A stretch of 16,724 nucleotides of DNA, from assembly GCA_937958285.1 (NCBI GenBank), contig CALFXQ010000243.1, positions 1 through 16,724 of the forward strand, written 5' to 3'. Positions within the stretch are counted from its first letter, which is position 1, and the number at the start of each line of letters is the position of its first letter. A program made the position numbers and the translations under genes. The notes beneath the pieces were generated by a model that worked only from the letters and a program-made list of their open reading frames with translations, was not told the origin of the DNA and ran no database searches. This stretch comes from an uncultured Fusibacter sp. GTDB taxonomy: Bacteria > Bacillota > Clostridia > Peptostreptococcales > Acidaminobacteraceae. This document shows positions 7,120 to 14,406 of this stretch, one piece after another.

Positions 7120-8100
7120 TTAAGATAGATTAGATGTATTTTTTAGTAAAGTAATAAACTGCTCTGTGTCTAAACACTTGTGGGTGATGTGGGAATCACT
7201 TTGAATATCAAACCAGTGGAGATTTTCAGCTGTTAAAATTGCCATACCACTGAGCAAGATACCGCTTAGGTCTTGAATCACTAGGCTAAAGGTATCCTTT
7301 TTAAATGCGGCGCATTCTAACCCGAAGTACAATGTTTCACCACCGTAAATAAAGCCCTGTTCTTTTGAATCTTCGCCTCCACTATTACTTAACAGCCCCA
7401 TGTTAATGAGCACATCAAGGTGCTCACCATTAAAAGCAACTTCTGTTTTATCGCGCCATGGCCCGCAGTGTATGCCAAATGGTACAAGCCATCTTAAATC
7501 TGTAGCCTCACAGCCCTTCTTTAGAAGGGCGAAGAAATCGGAAGCGTCGATATAATTGCCACCAAAGTATCTGTAATTAATGAGTTCATACAAATAGGCA
7601 TGTTGATAACAGTCTAGAGTATGAAGGAAAAGGAGAAAGGATTCTTTAGTAAATGTCCCCTTTAGTGGATCCGAGGGCACATAGTCCCCTGAGATATTTT
7701 TGCTGAATAGGTAGTAATCGTAGAATGACGATATGCTCGAGAAGCATATAAGTGTCATTTGACCATCAGCGTTGTTCTGAACCCATACGGTCTGCATGGT
7801 GTCTGAGATGGATTTACAATAAATAGCGCTAGCATATGAGCCATCTAAAGCGCTATTGCCTTTGAACTCAATCTTCAGTTCAGGTGTAGTTAGCAGCTTA
7901 AGAACCTTTACAAAATCCTTGTCGTTCATAAGTGATTGGGTACTATCTAAAAGGCTTTCTTTTGCAATGAGCGCTTTTTTAATTGGAGAGAGGGTATTGA
8001 TAAAGTCAATACCAAGACTCTCAATTGCTGTATAGAGTTGACCTATACTTATTGTAAACACAAGATTGTTAGATAGAGCAGCAAAAGTAGATATTCTCAT
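7120..8100 (-). CDS. Hypothetical 326-residue protein, paralogue of the following gene product
   Basis: I do not recognise the family. The protein is exactly as long as the next gene's product and shares its block order: IKKALIAKESLL (40-51), VLKLLTTP (66-73), an FTKESF helix (150-155) ending in D163, LDVLINMGLL (228-237) and a GFIY strand (249-252). The N-terminus is mildly hydrophobic but lacks the basic start and small-residue cleavage site of a signal peptide, so I expect a cytosolic protein. The start ATG overlaps the stop of the giant exported-protein gene by four bases (ATGA), so its translation is probably coupled to that gene. This suggests a fixed ratio and a direct partnership, for example as chaperone, regulator or protective partner. 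Six cysteines are spread along the chain without an obvious metal-binding motif. Confidence 0.8.
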   Translation of the reverse strand: MRISTFAALSNNLVFTISIGQLYTAIESLGIDFINTLSPIKKALIAKESLLDSTQSLMNDKDFVKVLKLLTTPELKIEFKGNSALDGSYASAIYCKSISDTMQTVWVQNNADGQMTLICFSSISSFYDYYLFSKNISGDYVPSDPLKGTFTKESFLLFLHTLDCYQHAYLYELINYRYFGGNYIDASDFFALLKKGCEATDLRWLVPFGIHCGPWRDKTEVAFNGEHLDVLINMGLLSNSGGEDSKEQGFIYGGETLYFGLECAAFKKDTFSLVIQDLSGILLSGMAILTAENLHWFDIQSDSHITHKCLDTEQFITLLKNTSNLS

Positions 8101-11100
8101 GATTGTCCACCGTCCTTAAATGTTTGCGACTTGACATATTGTTTGACAATACTCTTTGAGGCAGAAAAGCCAGTACCAGCCCCTGAGCCTTTTTTTACAC
8201 CTTTTAAAGACTCAATTTGCCCACCAATTTTGTTTGCTAAATCCTTTGCATCGGCGAATCCAAGCTTCTGAAGTTGTTTGGTTCTTGCGGCAGGTGAAAG
8301 GGCGGTATCTTCTGCAATTTTAATCGCTTGCTTCATGTCGTAAGGGAGAGGCTTCACGTTATATCCAGCCTTTTGATAGGCATCATTTAGCTTATCTGCC
8401 ATCTTACCCATTTTAGAAAGTTGAATCATACCCTCTGCTTCATTCATAACGTTGCCCTTATTGAAAAATTTATTGATTTTGAAACTCTCCATTTGAGCGA
8501 GCTGTTGTGCATCGGATAGTTTTGCACCAGGAGTGCCTTTGAGAATTTTTTCTACCGCCGATACGTGGTCTTTGCTTTGGAACTTGCTAAAATCTTTGCT
8601 GGACTCAGGATTGAACACATCCGTGACCTCCTGATTGTGTTTGTCAGAAATTGTCTTTATGCGTTGTTCTTCAGTCATGTTTTTCCAATTTACATCGGGC
8701 ATGTCTTTTGCAGCTTTGTCGATATCCACTTTTCCATCCTTAAGATATCCTGCATTTTGAGCGAATTTTTCCTGGTATATTTTTTGAACCTTATCTGCAG
8801 GCACTTCAATGTATTCCTTCACTACCTTATTCCCATTTGCATCGAGTAAATAGTTCCCCTGCTTATCTGTTGCAAAGACTTTAACGCGTCCGTAAACGTC
8901 ATTATCGGCGTTAATCGGCGAAGAGAAGCCGCCATTGGGATCTTTTGGCGTGCGAATTTGCACAAGTTCTACCTCGTAGCCATCTTTTGGCACCCCTTTG
9001 ATTCCAGGTACAAGGTTTGGATCCTTGCTTAAAGCTTCGACAGTTGCATTGTTTGTAGGGGTATACAGTTTTTTCTCAAGCTGATCTTGATATTTTGTTT
9101 GAAGCTCAGGTTTGAGTTTCTTCATATCTCTAGGGACCCCGGTATCGCGTAGCGTTTTTGCCAGTTCGCTTTCGCTAAGTTCCTTACCGCTTTGCAAATT
9201 ATCGGTAACTTCTTTTACGGTCTTTTTAACATCACCTTGATATTTAATGTATTCGGCATTTGCTTTAACGAGCTTTGGATCTGGTATAGCATCTTTTAAC
9301 GTGCTCTTGCCTGACGCACCCTCAATAAGATCTTTGACCTTTTTCTCTGCACCCTCAGCGACATCTTTAATAGCCTTTCCTACAGGCTTATTGCCGACAT
9401 CCATCACTTTCTTCATTCCTTTAGATGCTTGATCTCCAGCCCATTCAAAGAATTCTTTAGCACCTTGCTCGCCAAGCTCAGACTTAACAAGGGACTTTCC
9501 AATTTTTCCAAGACCTTTACCCATGACTCCAGCGCCTTCTCCAAGTGCTTCGCCGAGTACAAATTTTCCTGTTGCGGCGAGTACAACTAACTCCTCTTCT
9601 GAGATATTGTCGATGTTGTATCCCTTGCTTTTCAGATAAGCCTTCGTCTTATTGGCAAAATCAGATTCGTACATCTTTTTCATATCGAGTAATGCTTCAG
9701 CAGGTGATAGGACCCATTCTGAGGCGCCACCAGTTGCAATGGCGAGTCCGATTCGACCAGCCATGCCACCGTAAGATTCTCCTGTAATTACATCTTCGAC
9801 ACCGTTTTTGAATGTATTTGCGGCGATACTCATATTGGACCCATACAAATCATTCTCAAAATTCTTTTGCGCCTCAGACATAGTACGGCCTGTATTTCTG
9901 CCATTAAGAACGGTGAATGCTTTTTTGCGCTCTGCTTGAACTTCTTCGTAGGTCATTTTTCCAGATGTGAACTTATCAATTAAATCGTTGTATTTAGCGG
10001 TAACATCGCCAACACCAGGGGCAGGAGGCGTAATGCCAAAAGACTGATCGCGCTCCTTTTGAAGTTTCGACAATAGATTGGTCTTTAAATCTGCTTTTTT
10101 CTGCTCTTCAGCGAGATACTTGTCGAACGCTGTATCACGTGTTTCGAGCTTTTTACGCTGTTCTTCTAAGAAATCGCGAGTTTTGCCAAATTCAGGTAAA
10201 ACATCTCGCTCATATCGAGACATATCGAAGTCATTCCCCGAAGATTCAACAGTCCAAGTATCTGTATCTTCGTTATAGATTACATTTTCTTTGCGACCAG
10301 TATGATCCACTACGAGCTCTACGGAAAACGGCTCTTTAAGGGGATTGTGTTCGGCATTTTGCTTGGCTTTAAGATAATCAATATAATCTTGATACTCCTT
10401 GTGCAAAGACTGAGAGTTAGGGTTATTAGGATCTGAAGATGCTTGGCTACTTTTTAGATTTTGCTCCCATTCGTCTATTTCAGCTTGCAAAGGATCTGTC
10501 TGAGCGGTATCATCCTTTGAACCGGGTTGATCTAGCTCTGACTCTTCGTGTTGCTCACTATTAGAGCTTTCATAGTCATCAGGTGCTTCGCTGTAATCAT
10601 CAGAAGCTTCACTATAGTCATCAGATGATTCGCTTTGGGCAGGTACATAGTCAGAGCCACCTGGCTTTTCGTTATCGCCTACCGATACCGAATCACCCTC
10701 GTCGGGTTCGTCGGTATTTCCCATAGCCTCGGCTAGAATTGCCCAAGCCCTGGATTCTTCTTCGTCGATAAGTCCTTTGCCAAGAGAATTGTTGGCATCA
10801 GCCATTGCTTGTTCTCCGACGCTGAGTTTAGGTTTACTTGCAGCTTCTTTTTTCTCTGCTTTTTCTTTTTCGAAAGCCGTTTTAATCAAATGGCCAGCAA
10901 GACTAATCGCCGAAGGGAAAATTAAGCCAATTGCAAGTTGGCCAGGTTTGTCTGGTCCAGGTATTCTGCCTGCACTGACGCCTGCTTTTGTCAGGGCTTG
11001 AGTGACATAGGTGGGTAAATCCACGCGCACGCGGTTGCCTTTTCCAACAACCTTATAGACGTTGTAGTCAGCGCCTTTTTCTTTTGTTGCAGCCCGATCG

Positions 11101-12662
11101 TAGGTTGCAGAACCATCTACACTGACGGTGATATTGCCCTGCGACCGTTTAAATGTGACCGTGTCTGTTGTGCCAATACGCGATTTCATTGGCGTGTTCA
11201 TAAAATCTGCATTGAAGGTGAGCACAGCTTCAACACTATCAGCAGTACGGGATTTTACATCGGCCATAAGCGCATAGGGAGCACCTTCATATTTTGTGGT
11301 AATTTGAAGTTTTTCGCCCTGGTCAATGACTGCAAATTCGTGATCTTTTAAGGAAAAAGAACTCTTTGAATCGGGAGAAGGCATAAACATCAAAGACATG
11401 GTCTTGTACGAGTCGACAAACAACTTATAGGTACCAGTGACGCCTAATTGGGGCTCTATAGCAGGCGATGTGGAGATGTAAATGTCGGGCTGCCCCTGGG
11501 CATTGGTGAGCACATTTTGTGGTTTGTCGTACTCGATGATATAGGAGCCAGGTGCTAAAACGGTATTGGGCTTGCTCACGGCGAGTCCTTGTGGGTAGCC
11601 GCCGATTGTCTCTGTATTTGCTTGCGAGATGTAGACCACTTCTCCTTTGTCATCTCGTATTACAAATTGTCCGGCGGAAAGCGAAGAATCACTAGGCTTT
11701 AAAGCGGCACTGTTTTGACCACTCATTTGCTGTTTAGAGGTGTTGAGTAGAATTTCATCGATTCTTGTAACAGCATCGAGCTTGAGAGCGAAGGGTGCGC
11801 TCATTGCGGGATTATTTTCCCATCCCTTAGCATAGTCAAGGGGCGTACTTTCATCAAAACTACTCTTTAAATCGGAATTTCCTTTTGGGCCATAAGCATC
11901 TTCGTCTACGCTGATTAAGATTTGCGAGGCTTCATATGCTTCAAGCGCTTCGTAATATTTATCCATGGCAGATGAGAGACGACCGGTAATCATCCAAGCG
12001 CCACCATAACCTGTTTCCTTGTTGATAATTAGGTGCTCAATTTCGCTGAGATAGACGTAATAGGTACCTTTCTTTAGAGGGATTCGCTCCGTACTTGCAT
12101 CGCTCTTATACTCTAGAGTGATATATTCGAGGGTACCTTTTTCGAACTTATCCGCATCGAAACCACCAAAGGGCTTTAGCTTGAGCGGGCCAATCACAGA
12201 CCCAGTATTGGCATTCTCAATCCATGCATTGATCGATTCTGGATATCCTAGGTACATCGTTGCTCCACGTTGCAGATCAGAAGTTTCGAATAGATATTCT
12301 GCTGAAAATTGAGAGAGGTCGTAGTTCGTACGCACACTAAATTTAGCAAGGGCCTGCTTTTCTAGAACATCTGCAGGTAATGTGGCACTCATCTCACTGT
12401 AATCGATTTTATAGGGTCCACTGTAATAGCTAGAAAGAGAATGTACGCCTTCGTAATAAAATGGCCCAGAGAACCAAGGACCGTTGATGTGCACAGCTTG
12501 TTCATAGGGTTTGTCCGGTGGTTCCTCTTTGCCAACAAGCGCTTTGCTATCTCCGTAAACACCTGAACCGAAGGGCATAATGATCATTAGGAGAATAAGT
12601 AGACGCGTAATATGGGCCAGAATTGGCCGACTATATTGAGAGTATTTTAAATTCTTCTTCAC
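8097..12662 (-). CDS. Giant exported modular protein (1521 residues), unknown function
   Basis: I do not recognise the whole protein. Seen in order: a Sec signal peptide (1-37; basic start, hydrophobic core near 20-32, VYG site); a long beta-rich region (about 40-565) rich in aromatic residues and turns such as GPWFSGPFYY; a hydrophobic stretch near 573-592 (LAIGLIFPSAISLAG) that could cross a membrane; a charged linker; an acidic low-complexity tract with three DDY-containing heptads (about 675-696); a charged coiled-coil-like region (about 815-875); and a glycine-rich amphipathic region (about 965-1060). The last part is a lysine-rich helical C-terminal third with a beta insert near 1230-1310. 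The start is GTG at 12662 with AAGGAGG 6 bases upstream. The stop overlaps the next start by four bases. The layout recalls large surface or polymorphic-toxin-like proteins, but no recognisable toxin domain is seen at the C-terminus. It is the central product of the five-gene unit. Confidence 0.85.
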   Translation of the reverse strand: MKKNLKYSQYSRPILAHITRLLILLMIIMPFGSGVYGDSKALVGKEEPPDKPYEQAVHINGPWFSGPFYYEGVHSLSSYYSGPYKIDYSEMSATLPADVLEKQALAKFSVRTNYDLSQFSAEYLFETSDLQRGATMYLGYPESINAWIENANTGSVIGPLKLKPFGGFDADKFEKGTLEYITLEYKSDASTERIPLKKGTYYVYLSEIEHLIINKETGYGGAWMITGRLSSAMDKYYEALEAYEASQILISVDEDAYGPKGNSDLKSSFDESTPLDYAKGWENNPAMSAPFALKLDAVTRIDEILLNTSKQQMSGQNSAALKPSDSSLSAGQFVIRDDKGEVVYISQANTETIGGYPQGLAVSKPNTVLAPGSYIIEYDKPQNVLTNAQGQPDIYISTSPAIEPQLGVTGTYKLFVDSYKTMSLMFMPSPDSKSSFSLKDHEFAVIDQGEKLQITTKYEGAPYALMADVKSRTADSVEAVLTFNADFMNTPMKSRIGTTDTVTFKRSQGNITVSVDGSATYDRAATKEKGADYNVYKVVGKGNRVRVDLPTYVTQALTKAGVSAGRIPGPDKPGQLAIGLIFPSAISLAGHLIKTAFEKEKAEKKEAASKPKLSVGEQAMADANNSLGKGLIDEEESRAWAILAEAMGNTDEPDEGDSVSVGDNEKPGGSDYVPAQSESSDDYSEASDDYSEAPDDYESSNSEQHEESELDQPGSKDDTAQTDPLQAEIDEWEQNLKSSQASSDPNNPNSQSLHKEYQDYIDYLKAKQNAEHNPLKEPFSVELVVDHTGRKENVIYNEDTDTWTVESSGNDFDMSRYERDVLPEFGKTRDFLEEQRKKLETRDTAFDKYLAEEQKKADLKTNLLSKLQKERDQSFGITPPAPGVGDVTAKYNDLIDKFTSGKMTYEEVQAERKKAFTVLNGRNTGRTMSEAQKNFENDLYGSNMSIAANTFKNGVEDVITGESYGGMAGRIGLAIATGGASEWVLSPAEALLDMKKMYESDFANKTKAYLKSKGYNIDNISEEELVVLAATGKFVLGEALGEGAGVMGKGLGKIGKSLVKSELGEQGAKEFFEWAGDQASKGMKKVMDVGNKPVGKAIKDVAEGAEKKVKDLIEGASGKSTLKDAIPDPKLVKANAEYIKYQGDVKKTVKEVTDNLQSGKELSESELAKTLRDTGVPRDMKKLKPELQTKYQDQLEKKLYTPTNNATVEALSKDPNLVPGIKGVPKDGYEVELVQIRTPKDPNGGFSSPINADNDVYGRVKVFATDKQGNYLLDANGNKVVKEYIEVPADKVQKIYQEKFAQNAGYLKDGKVDIDKAAKDMPDVNWKNMTEEQRIKTISDKHNQEVTDVFNPESSKDFSKFQSKDHVSAVEKILKGTPGAKLSDAQQLAQMESFKINKFFNKGNVMNEAEGMIQLSKMGKMADKLNDAYQKAGYNVKPLPYDMKQAIKIAEDTALSPAARTKQLQKLGFADAKDLANKIGGQIESLKGVKKGSGAGTGFSASKSIVKQYVKSQTFKDGGQS
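10576..10638 (-). repeat. Three tandem 21-bp units encoding acidic heptads
   Basis: Units 10576-10596, 10597-10617 and 10618-10638 each share the core TCATCAG followed by a degenerate TTCnCT stretch. On the minus strand they encode variants of a DDY-containing heptad within the Ser/Asp/Glu-rich linker of the giant protein. The copy number could vary between strains by slippage. Confidence 0.75.
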
Positions 12663-12668
12663 CTAAAG

Positions 12669-12675
12669 CCTCCTT
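12669..12675 (-). promoter_or_regulatory. Ribosome binding site deciding the GTG start of the giant protein
   Basis: A full AAGGAGG on the minus strand sits 6 bases before the GTG and overlaps the stop codon of the preceding gene. It gives strong support to this start and to translational coupling. Confidence 0.85.
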
Positions 12676-13186
12676 AGTTTACGCCGAAAAAGCTCTTGAC
12701 AAGGGACGCACCACCTTCAAGAAAACCTGGCGCATGAACTAAAAACGGTATTCCCATCGTCCATAAAGTTGAAAAAACCCATGCCATGCCAGATGTGATA
12801 AGCGTATTTTTGAGCTTGGGTTTACCTGTGAGTTTACTAAACTCCATGCCTGCAGCCGTACCTATGGCAGTGACGCCTGTAGTCACAAAGCTCGTAGTGA
12901 GGGTCCAACCAAACCATAGCGTACTTAATCCCGCTAAGAAGGCGAAAGGCAGTATAAATAGACCACCGAGAGCGACGGCCTTTTCGATGGGGGATTTTCC
13001 TATTTCCCTTTTTAGTTTGATATTTAGCAACCTTAGTGCACGGTGCATAAAGCCCTTACAAAGAAGGCTGTAAATAAACCCGACTAAGCAGCCGAACCCA
13101 ATAACATACAAATTTAAAGGGTCATTAGGGCGATAGAATGCCAATACACCCAAAAACATAAAACCGAGATGTCTAAGAAGATTCAT
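12674..13186 (-). CDS. Hypothetical multi-pass membrane protein (170 residues)
   Basis: I do not recognise the family. Hydrophobic stretches lie at about residues 3-20, 26-44, 70-92, 93-112 and 130-152, so four or five membrane passes are likely. A basic cytoplasm-type loop lies near 47-66 (HRALRLLNIKLKREIGK). A Gly/Ala/Thr-rich segment (TTGVTAIGTAAG, about 102-113) is suited to helix packing. The gene lies 9 bases after the Yip1-like gene and 11 bases before the giant protein gene. An AAGGAGG SD overlaps the upstream stop codon. The context suggests a membrane partner, anchor or export aid for the giant protein; that is inference. Confidence 0.8.
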   Translation of the reverse strand: MNLLRHLGFMFLGVLAFYRPNDPLNLYVIGFGCLVGFIYSLLCKGFMHRALRLLNIKLKREIGKSPIEKAVALGGLFILPFAFLAGLSTLWFGWTLTTSFVTTGVTAIGTAAGMEFSKLTGKPKLKNTLITSGMAWVFSTLWTMGIPFLVHAPGFLEGGASLVKSFFGVN

Positions 13187-13195
13187 GGCCCCTCC

Positions 13196-13792
13196 TTATG
13201 AAATGTACTGTAGTGCTTGCCAAGCAAAGAGAATGGCAGCGCCGACAAGTGTGGTAAGGACTACTGCGAGCACTGTGTCGCCTTTTGTGGCGGTGCGCAA
13301 GCTAATCATCAATGGACCCAGCGACCAAAGTACACCTGTGGCACCAAATGCCAATGCAGTCTTCCATCCGAGCAAAAGCGAGAAGCAAAGACCTACTATT
13401 CCATAGATAAGCGTCGCGCCATAACTTAGGCAAGCGAGAGATATACTTTCTGTGAGCTTAAGCGTTCCTTTTTTTAGACGAATAATAGGCCATATGAGAA
13501 GACCAATTAATGGGATGACTATCGCGCCAAAGGCGAGTCCAAGAACCAGTTGAATCAATACATAGGTAAGCGGCTCTTGTCCGGTTTTATATAAATCTAG
13601 ACCCGTTTGAATAAAAAAAGTGCCAAATGCCAGACTGGATATCAGTAGCGACACAAACCATGGGAAGTGCGATAGACCGGATTCGATTGCAGCCTTTGGA
13701 TTCATCATCATGGTCAAAATCATGGAAATTGGATTTTTGCTTGGCACTGTTGTCGACGGCGGAAGTTGATTTAGTGAAGTGCTGTCTTGCAT
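13196..13792 (-). CDS. Yip1-domain-like integral membrane protein (198 residues)
   Basis: A polar N-terminus (1-23) is followed by the Yip1-style lead-in MMNPKAAIE (N31-P32) and then five hydrophobic segments at about 44-62, 76-103, 115-142, 144-165 and 173-194. This order (cytosolic tail, NP motif, five membrane helices) matches bacterial members of the Yip1 clan, whose role in bacteria is mostly undefined. The start is placed at ATG 13792, because AAGGAG lies 7 bases upstream at 13800-13805. The longer frame opening at 13840 has no SD and would put that SD inside the gene. It is the first gene of the five-gene minus-strand unit and diverges from the cheY-like gene. Assignment to Yip1 rests on hydropathy pattern and the NP motif and is not certain. 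Confidence 0.75.
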   Translation of the reverse strand: MQDSTSLNQLPPSTTVPSKNPISMILTMMMNPKAAIESGLSHFPWFVSLLISSLAFGTFFIQTGLDLYKTGQEPLTYVLIQLVLGLAFGAIVIPLIGLLIWPIIRLKKGTLKLTESISLACLSYGATLIYGIVGLCFSLLLGWKTALAFGATGVLWSLGPLMISLRTATKGDTVLAVVLTTLVGAAILFAWQALQYIS

Positions 13793-13799
13793 CAGTGGG

Positions 13800-13805
13800 C
13801 TCCTT
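13800..13805 (-). promoter_or_regulatory. Ribosome binding site deciding the start of the Yip1-like gene
   Basis: AAGGAG on the minus strand, 7 bases before ATG 13792. This is much better than anything before the upstream ATG at 13840. Confidence 0.8.
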
Positions 13806-13906
13806 TCTGTATGTAGTGATTGAGAATCAACGATTATCATATGTATATTTTATACCTTTTTTAAATAAAGATATGCTGTTTTTAAGAAAAAATTCAGGGA
13901 ATTTCA

Positions 13907-13915
13907 TGCTATAAT
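13907..13915 (+). promoter_or_regulatory. Extended -10 promoter of the cheY-like gene
   Basis: TGCTATAAT is a perfect extended -10 element (TGn plus TATAAT). The -35 position is only an A-run, as expected when an extended -10 compensates. Transcription would start near 13922, leaving a leader of about 20 bases that contains the G-rich SD (13931-13935). Confidence 0.7.
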
Positions 13916-13940
13916 AAACAAAGAAAAGAGGGGGGAGATT

Positions 13941-14303
13941 ATGTTAAAGAAAATTCTCATCGTAGACGATGCGATGTTTATGCGTAAATTATTGAAAGAC
14001 ATATTTACGGCTGCAGGCTATGAAGTAGTGGGCGAAGCCGAAAATGGTCAAGAGGGGTACGAAAAGTTCTGTACATTAAGGCCAGACCTTGTGACAATGG
14101 ATATTACAATGCCCGAAGTAAATGGTCTAGATGGCCTATTGCGCATTATGACATTCGATCCATCGGCTAAAGTAGTGATGTGTAGTGCCATGGGTCAAGA
14201 GAAAATGGTTACAGATGCCATTATGCGAGGAGCTAAAGGTTTTTTAGTCAAGCCCTTCGACAGAGAACGCGTGGTTGCAGAGGTTGAGCGAATCTTAAAG
14301 TGA
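13941..14303 (+). CDS. cheY: CheY-type single-domain response regulator
   Basis: This 120-residue receiver domain has no output domain. All key residues are present: acidic pocket D9 and D10, phospho-acceptor D54 in TMDITMP, S82 in CSAMG and K104 in VKPF. The phrases ILIVDDA.FMR, DLVTMDITMPE, MCSAMGQ and GAKGFLVKPF closely resemble B. subtilis CheY, which binds the flagellar switch after phosphorylation by CheA. There are no chemotaxis or flagellar genes beside it, so it may instead serve another kinase. The G-rich SD GGGGG at 13931-13935 pairs with the anti-SD through one wobble. It diverges from the five-gene unit. No strong terminator follows, only an imperfect AT-rich dyad near 14334-14365. 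Confidence 0.9.
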   Translation: MLKKILIVDDAMFMRKLLKDIFTAAGYEVVGEAENGQEGYEKFCTLRPDLVTMDITMPEVNGLDGLLRIMTFDPSAKVVMCSAMGQEKMVTDAIMRGAKGFLVKPFDRERVVAEVERILK

Positions 14304-14372
14304 ATTTTACATATACCGGAAAATAAGACACCGCATTAAATATTTCGTGATGCAAAGTATTTTAATTTCTTG

Positions 14373-14378
14373 TATAAT
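14373..14378 (+). promoter_or_regulatory. -10 element before the MATE gene
   Basis: A perfect TATAAT lies 34 bases before the ATG. The matching -35 is weak: TGCAAA at 14351-14356, 16 bases upstream. It suggests that the exporter and peptidase genes have their own promoter. Confidence 0.55.
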
Positions 14379-14406
14379 AAAGCTCTATAGAAGGAGTTAT
14401 TAAATT

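Larger units (their letters stand above)
13793..13940. promoter_or_regulatory. Divergent intergenic control region (148 bases)
   Basis: This AT-rich region must drive both the minus-strand five-gene unit and the plus-strand cheY-like gene. For the minus strand, -10-like TATAAA (13849-13854) and GATAAT (13833-13838) are present, but neither has a convincing -35 at 16-18 bases. An imperfect dyad, TGAGAAT (13821-13827) with ATTATCA (13833-13839), lies near the likely minus-strand start and could be an operator. Confidence 0.5.

Noticed and set aside
8565..11001. Several plus-strand open frames of 60-95 codons opposite the giant protein gene
   Set aside because: No SDs or family patterns, and all are covered by a continuous long coding frame on the other strand.
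6125..13792. Type VII secretion locus
   Set aside because: No WXG100-type protein, no FtsK/SpoIIIE-type ATPase and a Sec signal on the large protein. Only a loose resemblance of the small pair to EspG remains.
13793..13840. Longer N-terminus for the Yip1-like protein starting at ATG 13840
   Set aside because: No SD before it, and the extra codons contain the strong SD of the ATG at 13792.
14334..14365. Terminator after the cheY-like gene
   Set aside because: The AT-rich dyad is imperfect, has no G+C stem and no proper T-run, so I do not call it.
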